Source of the DNA: Rhipicephalus microplus
Taxonomy: Eukaryota; Arthropoda; Arachnida; Ixodida; Ixodidae
NCBI RefSeq assembly: GCF_043290135.1
Contig: NW_027464603.1
Span: forward strand, 2,643,501 to 2,707,500
DNA length: 64,000 nucleotides
Direction: 5' to 3'
Below are positions 41,740 to 53,142 of the stretch, piece after piece. Each line of letters starts with the position of its first letter. Within the stretch, counting starts at the first letter, position 1. The notes below the pieces were generated by a model. It was not told the DNA's origin, searched no databases, and saw only the letters and a program-made list of their open reading frames with translations. The translations under genes were made by a program, and so were the position numbers.

Positions 41740-44700
41740 CTCATTAAATTCAGTATGTTTTCGTAGTTTCTGCTTGAAATTATTATTGTCTATGAATTTC
41801 ATGGCCCAATCTTGCTTTGGCTGAAAATCTCGGCGGCAAAAACTTTGTTCAGTGTCCCTTTAAGGGCAGGTGTAGATGCCATCATTTCAGTCGCAAATCT
41901 TTTTGCTAGTCGGTCGGCTGGTTAACAATAAGGGTACTAACTAGAGTTCCAGATTTCATTAGCAACACATCGTCATGGCTTCATCAGATGCTGCATTATA
42001 TACATTTTATCCTCGTTTTTAAATAGGTGTACCGTATGGTCCACTGTTACAGGAAACAAGCGAGCTCATGGACAGTGAGCCATGTCGTGCTAACTGGCAG
42101 CGAGGCTTGTGAATGGGACGCATGCGCATAGAATCGGGGTGCGCCCAGTTTTGTCTGCCATTTCTCCGCCTGTACGCATGACAGCATTGGAAAGCGCATC
42201 CGTATTTTAGCTGCGCAATTTATCTAGCCCAGTGCCTCCTGCTTCAGGGATTTCCTGTGAGCACAAAAAATGCATGATTGTAATCGTTGCTGCAGTGTTT
42301 TGCAAGTTGTCACCGTAAAGCACATCATATTTTTCGCATAATACTCGCTGCAACTAGCAAGTTTCGATGACTCAAAATGCTGTTCAGGTCTGATGTAGCA
42401 AACATTTTAAGCTCGTCCTCGTGACCATGAAATATTGGTTTATTAAATAATGGAAGGCAGAGTTGGTATCAGTTGATTTACAGTGTGAAAATGAAAAGTG
42501 CGAAGGACCGTGCCTCGCAAGTAAGCCCCGAGAGCATGAGCAGAGAAGTAGCAGATGAGGATGCTCATGCACTGCATTTCCGAATCTCACCAGCACTAAT
42601 GCTTGACGGACTGCTGGCCACGCACTAGCGTGTTCTTTCTGAAACAGGACTTTGGCCCTATAAGCAAGTTCTTGAAGGGCATAAGTAAAACGTAGAATGG
42701 GCCCCCTAAATGCACCCATCCTTGAACCATTGGGCTTATGAATTAGTACCCTTTTCAAAATACAACTATTCTGAGCTATAAATTGTGACAGAACAGTGCA
42801 CGAAGTTTAAAAATGGGAAAAAAGTCTTTAAATGTCCCCTTTATACATAGTGTTCTTGTGATGTCACTTCTGCCGTTGTCGCCCTCTCCCGCCATGCCCG
42901 TGTAACTCCCTGGGTGCTTACGGCAGTTCACGTGCTGCAGTGCGGTTTGTTGGGGGCTCGTCATCTGTTGCTGTGAACGATGTGGAAGCATTGTGGTTTT
43001 TTGTTGTCTTACTTTAACGAGCTCATTGGATTAGGAAGGCCTCGCTCGTTCACTCGATACAAGACCAGATAATCAAGATGTGCGACACATATACCAGCCA
43101 CGGCGTACACCGACTGCCCGCCACAACCTATGAGGGCCTATTATCTTGCTTTCACTACAAATTGCCTGGCCCAAAAACAAGTGAAAGCTCAAAATCTCTC
43201 GAGCCGCAATTTTAAGAGTGGATGTGCGAAGCGCAGCTGCTCCCATCGAAAACTAGTCGTGCAGAGCTAGGCAAGTTTACAAGAGATATAATATTATGAA
43301 TATATTGTCACGGCCTACGCCACCAAAGTAGCAATGCCCCCCCCCAAGTGTTTTAAACAGTGCTGATGTTGAGCTTGAGCCTCTTTGATTGCAATTTGTG
43401 GAAATAGTCGAGGAAAATATTATACAAGGCAGATAGCGACATTGGGTGGTGTGTGCCGCGATAATGCCAGTCATCACTTTATTTTTCGCGTATGCTTTAA
43501 CACACTTTTCACTTTGTATTTTGCTTTTGTTGTACGCTAATGTACAGTGGAGTCACTGAACATGATAGAGACCGTGTATAGAATTAATTGACTAATTAAA
43601 AAAAATCATGACGCCCAACTTGAACCGATCGGCAATACTTCCAAGTGAACTAATATTGTTTCCCATTCTTTATAGTTTGTTTCAATGCAATACCAAATCT
43701 CCGCGATCGCCATCACGTTTTTAACCGCCTTCCTTGCCATCATGATTTTAACTGCGGACAAGTTTGTATGTACAGTATCTTGGTAAGCTATATCTGTTTG
43801 CAGGTAAATACTTGGCTATGGCACTTACCCGTAATGAAGTTGCACCTGAAGATGCAAATATTGCAAAGTTTCTTCAAGTAGCTTTTGTTAATCTGCACCA
43901 GCCAAATACGCTGGTACTTTTAGGAAAATCGGAATGTGCGTTCTCAATTTCAGGTTATAACTTTCAGCGAAGAAACACCCTAAGCTCTGCTCCCTCTGCG
44001 TGGACTACTAAATCAACTTGCCTCACTAGCAGCTCATAATTTCTCAAACTTGCATCGTGAGGCAAAACTAAACGGGTGCAAGCACGAGGAGACAACATGG
44101 CAGTTGTAGGCGATAGATTCGGTTGGTGCCCGGGCATGTTGGTGGCGCATTTCGGAAGTGACGAAAAGGCGCTGCGAGATGCACGTGCACACTTTGTATA
44201 GTTGCTGTATTGGACAGCAAACTTTTTTTCTTATCTGAGCAGTTTTACCAAAGGAAGCTTCATCATATGGCGTGATAAATGAAGCGAATCCACAGGTTGA
44301 ACCACATCATAGCCTCGCTGTGCTTTTGTACTTTTTTTAGCTCGCAAAATTTATTTGTACATATAAGTGACAACTTGCCAGTAATAAGGCAGCACTTGTT
44401 TCTTTACCATATGATCATCTCCGGTGTGCTGCTGCCTCAATATTGCAAATTCTAAGCATTCACACCATTGTATGCTAACTTTTCCTTCAAAGTGAGATAA
44501 GCCACATGTGTATCGTAGATCAAGAAGCATGCCAGTTTTACGTACTTGCAAGGTAAACATCAGAAATGCACAGTTGATCAAAAATACTAGTTTAATGGTG
44601 CATCTACATAGCAGAGCACCTGTGGCACCTCGGGAACAAGATAATGCCACATATGTTACAAGAGATAATTAAAAAAGACAGGAGACGTTCCGTGAACAAA

Positions 44701-45008
44701 TAGAAACAAAAATAAAATGGCACGTGGCAGCGAGCGAAGGCGGCAAAGGGGGGGGGGGAGCCCGTGGGACTTCAGCGGATGAACGTAAGGTGTGTGTTTA
44801 ATATGTGGAAGAAAAAAAAATTCAAAATTTTGGCGACTGAAATGAGGGTGACTTAGTGAGTGCGCTCATGACGAGAGTAAACACGGTTATTATTTTTTTT
44901 TTTCAAATCTCTTTTGAAAGCCACAAAAAATCTGTATGTGGTGCAGCCTAACAGAAGGTCCGTGAAGGCAAATTATGAATTCGTCGTTGTAGAAAGGGCT
45001 TTTTTTTT
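41740..45008. other. Unassigned intergenic DNA
   Basis: No gene recognised over about 3.3 kb. A minus-strand frame of 124 codons (42384-42758) lacks any domain and is probably chance. Homopolymer runs (ten C near 43337, twelve G near 44747) are likely weak points of the assembly. Parts of 42010-42200 look repeat-like, but I cannot name a family. Confidence 0.45.
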
Positions 45009-45272
45009 TCATGCGCACCATCCCCGCCGCGGTGGTCTATTGGCTAAGGTACTCGGCTGCTGACCCGCAGGGCGCAGCCCGGCTGCGGCGGCTGCATTTC
45101 CGATGGAGGCTTGAATGTTGTAGGCCCGTGTGCTCAGATTTAGGTGCACGTTAAAGAACCCCAGGTGATCGAAATCTCCGGAGCCCTCCACTACGGCGTA
45201 TCTCATAATCATATGGTGGTTTTGGGGCGTTAAGCCCCAAGTATCAATCAATCAATCAATCATGCGCACCAT
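45009..45272 (+). mobile_element. Ruka-like SINE with a deleted B box
   Basis: The body is 45022-45259, flanked by a 13-bp duplication TCATGCGCACCAT (45009-45021 and 45260-45272). The A-box region is present, but the 14 bp carrying the pol III B box (TCGCGGGTTCGAAT in the copy at 31257) are missing, so the internal promoter is broken. Confidence 0.92.
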
Positions 45273-45983
45273 AAATAGTGCTCAAAATTTAATTGCATAT
45301 GTTGTTTTCATCCTCGCTGTATTCCGTGCTGTTTATGATGTAAAAAAAAGTAGCACGCTGAAGTGGTGCTGCTTTTGGGCAACAGTTGAAAATGGCGGGG
45401 TGCATGAATGCGGAATACTGCCGCTTACACTCAAATCACTCTTGTGGTCACCTCCCACTGTTTGCAGCATGTGTTGTGTATACACAGCTGCATATTTCCT
45501 AGCTAGAAAAATTTGATTTTAGGTGTTTCACGCCATTTTCCATGTAACTATTCCACAATTGCACACACTGATCAGCAGGCTTTCAATTGCGCTCAAGGAC
45601 ACAGGTGCCATAAAATTCATAGTCGATTCTTTCAAGAAACCGTATGTAAAGGCTGAAGCTTCATGCGTACATACACACACACATACCATATTGTTTTTTG
45701 TACTTTATGAAAGCTGCGAAGGTCTCATGTGCCTCCAAGCGTAACCTGTCTTATTTATTCTCCATCACCGCAAAAGTTTTGTGAGTTTCAAATAAAAGTA
45801 CTTTGCGCATGGCCACTTTTGGGTAATTTTTTTGTGTAGGTGCTATTTGAGCAGCCTACAGTGTTTACTTTATAAGCCTGTATGTATATGTTGCATTATA
45901 AGGATGCAGTATGTGTGTAGCTGTACAATATAGATGAAGTGTAAAAATTTAATGTGTCTATTGTAGTGTTCTTGCAACCAATC
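45273..45983. other. Unassigned intergenic DNA
   Basis: Short open frames and a brief CA run near 45672; no gene or element recognised. Confidence 0.5.
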
Positions 45984-46210
45984 TTACCCCCGTATTCTAG
46001 AACGTCCCTCCACTCAACGCTTCACCTTCACTTGAGATGGCTGATGGGAGCGCCGTCTCTAAGCAGAGAAAATTGCTGCATGTCAGCAATAATCTGCTGT
46101 GATTCTCGAGTAGCGCAGCGTCGCTTTCAAACGAGCAGCGGCACAGTGCTCAACTCTGTCAAGTGAAGGGTGAAAGTCGAGTCGGGGAGCGTTTATGAAT
46201 ATGGGGGTTA
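45984..46210. mobile_element. MITE with TTA duplication (PIF/Harbinger-like)
   Basis: The body is 45987-46207 (221 bp). The ends are inverted repeats of about 49 bp and about 75% identity, starting CCCCCGTATTC on the left and, in reverse complement, CCCCCATATTC on the right, both running into CTTCACTTGA. TTA flanks both sides (45984-45986 and 46208-46210), typical of PIF/Harbinger. No coding capacity. Confidence 0.75.
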
Positions 46211-46274
46211 GTTTTGTTGTCTTGTTAACCTGCCATTAACACTGGATTGATGCTACTTTGCTCTAGCTGTACAG

Positions 46275-46329
46275 TGCTCTCCAAGGCTCAAGGAGGCACC
46301 GCACGGGGAAGGCTCGGAGCAAACCATGC
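46275..46329 (+). other. Possible upstream exon of the DUF4806 gene
   Basis: Bounded by TGTACAG before 46275 and the donor GTGAGT at 46330-46335. In the frame ending ...SEQTM plus one base it would splice in phase 1 to the exon at 48491, completing a proline codon. The upstream AG after CTCTAG (exon start 46267) is an alternative. Only splice sites and phase support this exon; the short peptide is not diagnostic. Confidence 0.33.
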
Positions 46330-47408
46330 GTGAGTTTCCTTTCATTGTTACACTATGCTTGTATTAAGTGATAGACTTTAATGTATGCTATTTGTATTGT
46401 GCAAGTTTTTGGGGACATACAACTTCCAACACTTATATGTTCTGACGAAAATCACGCAAGAATGAGCGAAGCTTGTGCAAAAATTATGCAAGAGTGTAAG
46501 AAGCTTTTGCAGAAGTCTGTGAAATGAAGTTTTGAAATTTTGTGGCAATGTGTCATTGTACAGTGGTCAACAGTCTTGCTCAGCATGCTTGACTGCAGGG
46601 CTCCCGGCTGCACAGGCGCAACTACGGAGTGCCTGATGCATGATGGGCCAAATGTCAGCCTGCACACTGGTGCCTCTTATCCCCGTTTGTCTGTTACATC
46701 AGTGTCTCTTGTAAAGGGGATCAACTGTGCTACCTCTTTTTTTTCGAATGTAATGAGTTCTTTTTCCAGATTATTGTTGTTTTAAGGTAGAGCCTCACAT
46801 TTCTATCAAATACTGAAGATTCTATTTTTCCTTCTAGATGCTATGAAGTCACTCCTTGTGTTACAATAGAGTGAACACTGTTATGAGAAAAGCTACTTTA
46901 TGGAGTTAACTCACTCCATATTGACTTAACACACAGAATTGGTGAAAACTACACTCCATTCCAGCTGCATTAGGAATAATATTCATTTGCATACTTCTGT
47001 TTCTTTTGTTTGTTTGTTGGCTGGAGGTTTGGAGTATAGGGTGGCCAGAGGGCACTGTGTAGTCTTTCTTCATCTTCCCAATTTTGTGAACATCAATTGA
47101 TAGCCGTATGGGAAGCAGCCAGCATGCTGAAACAGCGGTGCAAGCATGCAAGATGTTCACCATTGCATGCAGTCAGTTGCTGTGATCAACCTACTGCATA
47201 CAATTAACTGGGAGTGGTGAACTAACGCTGTACTATGTGTGCCTCCTGGAAAGCTGCAATGGTAAAGTGCCACAATCGTATCGACAACATGGATAACACA
47301 TGGATAACATCGCAATTTGTTTGTTGAATAATTTTGCAACAGAATCAATGGAGTTTTGGATAAATTTGTGTATCTGCCTGGTTCATCAAAGCTACAGAGT
47401 CAAATGCG
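46330..47408. other. Intron or intergenic DNA, unassigned
   Basis: If the exon at 46275-46329 is real, this is intron. A GC-richer patch at about 46590-46720 has an open plus-strand frame, but no clear exon boundaries or homology. Confidence 0.4.
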
Positions 47409-48470
47409 GTATATACTCGCGTATTATGTGTACTTTTTTTGTCAATCCGGTCATGTGCGAAGCTAGTAGGAATCGCTGGCCTAAAAGCTCAACTGGGAAT
47501 ATATGTTGCAGGCGCTGTCACAGCTGTCTCAAAGCGGATTGTCATTTGTTTGCTAAGCCTGTTCAAATGCCCCCATTTTCTTGAAGTTCTTCCGAACAGT
47601 GCTCACAAAAACCAGTTCCCACGACAGGGTTATACCAGAGAACATAAGTACTCTCCAATAATTGTCTGGAACCCAACGTAAAGTAAGATGCAGACAAGGA
47701 AGCGCGATGCCAACACAGTGCTGTGTGTGTCGCCCTTCATGTGTGTGTGTGTCCATTCCTTGTCCCAGTCTTCTATTGCGTTGTGTTCCCTCCGATATCT
47801 AACCAACACACCCAAGCTTCTATGCTAAGTCTTATTCAACGCACTCTTCTGCTGGCTCCCATACTGAATATTGCATGTCGAAGAACTCCACGCTGATGTG
47901 CTTAGCGGTAGCACGGTTTCAGTTTTCTTCGGTAAGCTTTATAACAGCAATCTGTTTCGTATATAATTATTGTAGCCTATCACAAGGAATGGTAAAAACG
48001 CAATGGCCAGATGGCGAAACCGAAAAAAAATGAGTGCGAGAACCTGCCTAATCTAGTTGATGTGACAGGTCCTTGCTCATGTTCAACATCTGTGCTGTGT
48101 CTCTGGAATACATTCTTGCCGTGGAAGAGGTGGGAAGATAGGAGGCAAACCTTTAGGCATTTCGGACTACACATAAACAGGTTTCAGTTTTCAAGTTCGA
48201 TATTCTAGGGAAAGCATAAAAGTTCATGGAAGAAGGGACCTTGCACTCAGTCCATTTTGTGTAAGACTGCACTCACCTGCTCGACAAGAGATGTGCCTGA
48301 CTAGAGCATCATGAAGTCAAATGTGTCTGTGTGTGTGCTGGCAAGGTGGCTCGGGCTGGTTGGGGAGGGCAAAGTATGCGAGCAAAAAGTTTCTTGTAGT
48401 AAAGCAGGCTGGCTAATTATACTGGTGAGCAAATTATGTGAGGATGCAAATTGTGCGAGTAAATATGGTA
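47409..48470. mobile_element. Possible degraded pogo-like non-autonomous element
   Basis: The left end reads GGTATATACTCGCGTATTATG, and the right end near 48448-48470, in reverse complement, reads ACCATATTTACTCGCACAATTTG. About 15 of 22 positions match, and both resemble the ends of the pogo-like element at 48913-50019. No transposase frame is visible between them. The right end lies 20 bp before the splice acceptor of the next exon. Confidence 0.3.
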
Positions 48471-48490
48471 TGTACTCTTGTATGTTTCAG

Positions 48491-51400
48491 CTCTATTGCT
48501 ACGGATCCTGCGGATCCAACTTGGCATCCGGCAGCAACAAAGAGAGGTTCTGCAGGAGGTGCGACAGCTGAAGCACAAGGTACGGCTCTTGTCCGTGCCT
48601 CAGCACGCCCAGCCAGCACAGCGCCCCTCTGACCTTCCCCGGCTGCCTGCTGGTACAATTGGAGAAGTGGAGGCAGCAGAGGCAGCTGTGCAGAGTAAAG
48701 CTGTGGCTGCGGCTTTGGTGTATATTTCTTGATTTTTAATATGCCTATGTAACATGCAGAAATTTAGTACTGCTTTAAGATACTGTGTTTCGGGAAACAA
48801 ACTAGTCAGGTTATCTCATGAGCCACTGTACCACAGTCGATAATGAATAATTCGTACTCCAGAGGCCAGAAAATTTGTTCAAATTAAAAGAAGTTCAAAT
48901 TAATGAAAGTTACCGTAATTACTTGAATCTAACAAGCACCTTTTTTCCGGTTAAGAGAGTTCATAAATCGCATGTGCGCTAGAATCGAGTACGAAAAAAA
49001 AATGAATATGGTCATTCTATTGCCATCGCCACTTACAAAATGGCCGCCCCCTACGTGCGTCGGCATGGCGCGTCGGTCATTTCTGCCTAGGTGTTTCCCA
49101 TGCGCGGCACTTCATATGTGTGCTGAGGAGTTCGTCATCTTGTAGTACAGTAGCATCGACGGCATGGTAGGGCCGACTACAAAAACTCGACGAGTGCACC
49201 ACAATGCTGCTTCTAAAAGAAAAGTCGTCGCGTGTGCCGGAAAGGACAGAAATCGGGCCGCATCGCGGTAATTCGGAGTTCCCGAAACGTGCGTGCGGGA
49301 CTGGCGGAAACAAAAGCAGAATATTGTCGACAGCAAAGATTCACGCAAAGGCTTCAGTGGACCACAGCAGGGTCGGTTTCCACAAATTGAAGAGCTGCTC
49401 GGCGAGTATGTGATTAAGCAGTGAGCGGCACAGCGGCCCGTGACGACAGAACTGCTCCAAGTGCAGGCTATGCAGTTAGCCTTAGAAAAAGGGCTAATGC
49501 AGAGCCATTTTAAAGCGAGCAGGTGCTGGATAACGAATTTTATGAAGAGAAAAGGCTTTTCCCTCCGAAGGCGAACGGGCATATGCCGGAAGTTGCCGGA
49601 GGAGTACGAAGAAAAGCTCCAGAGTCTTCAGAGGTTCCTCCTAAACTTGCGGCACAACAACGGCTACCTGCTTGGGCAAATCGGGAATGACGATCACACG
49701 CCTCTTTACTTCGACATGCCTGGCACCACAACCGTCTAGGAGAAGGGGGCGAAGCAAGTTTGTGTACTGACATCGGGCCACGGTAAAACTAGAGTGACAG
49801 CAATGCTCTCTTGCACGTCAGATAGGCATAAGCTTCCCCCGTACTTCATATTTAAACGGAAGACGCTCTCAAAAAGAGTCGTTTTCGCGAGTGGTGTGAT
49901 CAAGCGGGCCAACGAGAAAAAAGGGTGCGCGTTGCAACCGATGTCTTAGTTTTTTTTTTTTGTCGTGGAAACCGGGCGCGCGTTACAATTGAGGGCGCGG
50001 TAGAATAGAGTAAATACGGTAAACGAGCGGAGGGCTCACCATGCAGTGATGCATGTGCATGGAGAAGTTTTATTCACAAATTACAGGACATCCGTCGTTA
50101 ATTAAAGTAGTCAATACATGTCTGTACACGTTGGCCTTGCAACGAGTCAACAAGTTTTGCGTGCAGTTTGCAAAGCATTTGTACTTCGGCTTCAGTATTC
50201 TCCTGGCAAAAGAAGTTGCGCGCGGCAATGTCCAGTGCTGACACTCTTCGAAGGCAACTGTGTTTCCACTGTTACCATCTGCGCTGCAGCCGGAGCGTGG
50301 CCAGCACATGATGAGAATGGAGGAGCGTCTCCACCTGGAAAAAAGCAGATCGGCATTCGAGAGAGAAACACTCCGCGGCAGCTTTTTTTTTTCTCTCTTC
50401 ATGCGCGGTGTTGAAAGGATAAGAGTCTCTACATAGCAGGAACGAAAAACAGGGAAGCGTGACACTGGCGCGTTGCAGATCGGCATGAGAGAGCCAACTC
50501 TCTGCGACAGCTTTTTTTCCCCTCTTTCTCTTCATGCGCAGTGTTAAGAAGAGAAGGGTCTCTACGTGGCAGGGACGGAAAAAGCCGATGCGGGGCACAG
50601 GAATGTCGCAGATTGGCATTTGGCAAACATTCCACCGCAGTCTTTTCTTTCCTTTTCTTCATTTTCTTCTTCAAGCACAGCGATGAGGTGTCTGAAGTGC
50701 CACCGCAGGATTGGGCGGGGTGCTGAGAGCATTTTCGGAGCGCGGTATAGCTTTGATAGGGCCACAGCGTCAGTTCGAATTAAGTGTGTTGGAATTAATG
50801 AGATTCGATTGTATTTACTATAGTCTGTGAAGTCCGAGTGAACTGTCCTAAGCTAGCAGACGATGTAGGCGGCATCGTGTGTTTGATGGGCAGTGACTAG
50901 CAATAGCCTGCTTAAAACAGACATTCAGTAATTTTGTTCATTTATCACCCTATTTCGTGTCCGCTGCGGCTCTCTCTACTTTGAGCTACAGTTCACCCTG
51001 CCTTGTGTTAGCCGATTTCTTACTTTTTTAAAAATCTAACATGCACCCAATTTCGCAGTGTGAAGAAAAATGCACCTTTGTTTATTGTGATGAGATTTCT
51101 ATAGCGACATGCCTCTTTGTTGGCTATCACAGAAAAATATAAACAGCAAATGGTGCGACCATCTAGTGCGACCTTTATTTTTCTATCAGTTTCATCTATG
51201 ACCAAGATTTGGTCGCTCTAAGGTTGCCTCTTAGTATGCCTTGATCATGTTCATTTATCTTGTTGTGCTCTGTTTACAATGCGTTGATTAAAAACATGTC
51301 CTAGCTTCTTTTTGAATTCCACATATTTTATCGTTTTTCACCTGTAGAAGCTACTCCTGGTCAACATTCAGGCAAAGACATTGTAACCTCGAAGAAACGT

Positions 51401-52259
51401 GTATTGCAATTTGAGCACTGTACAAAGTAATTATACTATTTCATAGCTAGAATCAATATTTATGAAGGGTTATAACAGTGTTGTATTTGATTTCATAACA
51501 GCGAAACTGCATTCAGAGAAGGACTCTGAGAGGTTCTCACACTGAAGGTGAGAAGGCTGATGTGGAAACCATTTTAGGTCAAGTAAGTTGAAGTTAGCGT
51601 AAAAAAACAATGAAATGTTTTGATGCCCAAAAATTCAAGTTGTTGTTTTCAGTGTCCTCTTCTTGCAGATTTTTATCATGAAAACATTTCGATGTGCTGT
51701 TGCGTTTACCCCATCTATGCTTCTTGCATTTTTTTACAGCGCAAGCACCTCCTGCAGATTGGGGGACGTGGCCTCCGAGAAATTGGTGTGAATGCCATGA
51801 AGGCTGTATTTGCACATGACGTGCAAGTGCTGTACAGCCTTCATGGCAGAAAAGGGAAAAGGGCCTTTGTGAACCTGAGGCTCTGTAGATTAGTGACAGG
51901 TTAGACTTGTTCATTGTTTTATGTGTGTGTACCCTTGTGTATTCTCTGTACTGCAGTGCGTCATGTGTACTATGGTATTTCTGTTCTTGTATGCAGATGT
52001 CATCCGCCAAAAAGCAGGGTGCGACCAGGCGGAGGCCCTCAACTTTATTAAAAGGTGGCTGCCAGGGTCTGGTGATCGCTGTGGGGGCAGGAAGCAGCGC
52101 TTCAGAGAAGCATTTGTTGTGGAGCAGCCCGATGATCCCCACTCTCAGAGTGCAGATTATCGGCTGCTCGCGGCAGCTGGCTTCCTGCCCAGCCACAGCA
52201 GCCAGGGCCTTGACAGCACCACTGTCACTGTGCCCCCAACGCAACCTGACCTGCAGTAG
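48491..52259 (+). CDS. DUF4806-domain protein, last three exons, open and in phase
   Basis: Exons 48491-48717, 51740-51899 and 51997-52259 (TAG). Acceptors are TGTTTCAG, TTTTTACAG and TATGCAG; donors are TTG/GTGTAT and CAG/GTTAGA. Phases match at every junction: 75 codons, then 53 codons plus one base, then the rest, 215 residues in all. Residues 1-30 form a leucine- and glutamine-rich coiled-coil-like stretch (LRILRIQLGIRQQQREVLQE). DUF4806 starts around LPAGTIGEVEAAEAA (about residues 49-64), continues with LLQIGGRGLRE and VLYSLHGRKGKRAF in exon 2, and ends with KRWLPGSGDR and a GGRK turn in exon 3. I recall the family as multi-copy in arthropods with unknown function. The 5' exons and start codon are not identified; the first codon here is completed by an upstream phase-1 exon. 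Intron 1 (3.0 kb) holds a pogo-like element and a tandem repeat. An intact frame across three exons argues against a pseudogene. Confidence 0.8.
48913..50019 (+). mobile_element. Decayed pogo/Tigger-like DNA transposon
   Basis: The element (1,107 bp) is flanked by TA at 48911-48912 and 50020-50021. The left end CCGTAATTACTTGAATCTAAC and the right end in reverse complement CCGTATTTACTCTATTCTACC match at 16 of 21 positions. It encodes a broken transposase. It lies in the first visible intron of the DUF4806 gene, in the same orientation. TA duplication and protein type both fit the pogo/Tigger group. Confidence 0.8.
49170..49950 (+). pseudogene. Pogo/Tigger-like transposase fragment
   Basis: One plus-strand frame with stops at about 49422 (TGA), 49737 (TAG) and 49947. 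In order: remnants of an N-terminal psq-type helix-turn-helix ending CVRDWRKQK, a Tc5/CENP-B-type DNA-binding segment (ITNFMKRKGFSLRRRTGICR, then LPEEYEEKL), the start of the DDE domain (GQIGNDDHTPLYFD, with the first catalytic Asp retained) and PYFIFKRKTL. The sequence then runs into the terminal region, so the second and third catalytic acidic residues are absent. It cannot make a working enzyme. The domain reading rests on family resemblance. Confidence 0.8.
50022..50344. other. Intron sequence, unassigned
   Basis: Within intron 1 of the DUF4806 gene. Nothing recognised apart from a partial, diverged lead-in to the tandem repeat that follows. Confidence 0.5.
50345..50740. repeat. Three diverged tandem copies of a ~130-bp unit
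   Basis: Units begin at about 50345, 50475 and 50608, each with GCAGATYGGCAT. Each continues through a short CTC-rich stretch, a CCGCRGC motif, a long T/C tract and TTCATGCGC or TTCAAGCAC. The first two copies also share TCTCTACRTRGCAGG. The T/C tracts give overlapping minus-strand open frames that are not genes. It sits inside intron 1. Confidence 0.75.
50741..51739. other. Intron sequence, unassigned
   Basis: Remainder of intron 1. Near 50770-50822 is an AT-rich stretch with GTTCGAATTAA and GGAATTAATGAGATTCG that looks like one end of another DNA transposon. A partner end was not found. Confidence 0.45.
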
Positions 52260-52319
52260 AGCGGGCCTTTTTTAGTTATGTATATATATTTTTCAATGTA
52301 TACATTTTTCGTTGTACCA

Positions 52320-52329
52320 AATAAATAAA
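52320..52329 (+). terminator. Polyadenylation signals of the DUF4806 gene
   Basis: Two overlapping AATAAA hexamers (52320-52325 and 52324-52329), 60 bp after the stop codon at 52257-52259; a third lies near 52339. Confidence 0.75.
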
Positions 52330-52789
52330 AAAACAAAGAATAAATGGTCTGCAGACTGTCGGTGGTGCACTGTTCGGCTAGCTTATGCTGATTTGGAAGC
52401 ACCATCACCATCTTTTAGTTACAAAAAAATGCTCTAAACTATGAATATTCTCGATTACCATGTGGGGGACATACGCTTTCAACATTTACTTCCTAACGAC
52501 TTTTTTCGATCTGCTGTACCAAATACCAGTACCAAATAAAGCACTCGCTATTGCAAAAGATAAATTGGTAAAAAAATAAACTACACTTCTAGTGTTAGCA
52601 AAGGGAATAAGGTATTAAAGATGAAATAGATCGGGTAACTGCTTTCAGTTCTCGGCATTCAATTTTCTGTTGCCCCAAGTATACAGAGCTGCAAAGCTAC
52701 AAGAGCGGGTCATCGAGGCATATTGTTTAAATCTTTCGGTAAGAAAAATTCCCTACTAATAATGGTTACATAATGGCAAGCCAATCAGT
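52330..52789. other. Unassigned DNA between the gene and the right element end
   Basis: No gene recognised. AT-rich, with short chance open frames. Confidence 0.5.
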
Positions 52790-52983
52790 AGCCAATATTC
52801 GTCGTGCAGGAAACATCGGTGTAATAACGGCATTTGATTGGCTGCAATGTGGCCCTGGATTGGTCCAATGTCGGTCGTACATCCGTAGCCAATATTCGTC
52901 GTGCAGCAAACATCGGCGTAAAAATGGCATGTGGTTGGCTGAAATATGGCCCAATGTTGGCCGAACATTGGCAGCTTTGTCGG
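52790..52983. repeat. Right subterminal repeat: two 97-bp units
   Basis: Units start at 52790 and 52887 with AGCCAATATTCGTCGTGCAG; similarity is high for about 70 bp, then falls. From there to 53142 the sequence is packed with TTGG, GGCCCAA and GTCGGCCC motifs. Both ends of the element share such motifs, but the unit differs from the 62-bp unit at the left end. Confidence 0.75.
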
Positions 52984-53142
52984 CAATACGATGGGCCTTC
53001 GTCGGCCCAATGTTGGTTGCATACTGGCTAAAACATCGGCAAAACGTCGGCCCATCATTGGCTTGAACGTCGGCCCGACATTGGAAGAAGTTGCACTTCC
53101 GACGTCGGCCCGACGTCGGTGCCGATGTTAGCCGATGTTGGT

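Noticed and set aside
42384..42758. 124-codon minus-strand gene
   Set aside because: No recognisable domain, no splice or promoter support, in repeat-like DNA.
51502..51547. An extra 46-bp exon of the DUF4806 gene
   Set aside because: It has plausible splice sites, but carries a stop or breaks phase. Splicing 48717 directly to 51740 is in phase and gives a continuous domain.
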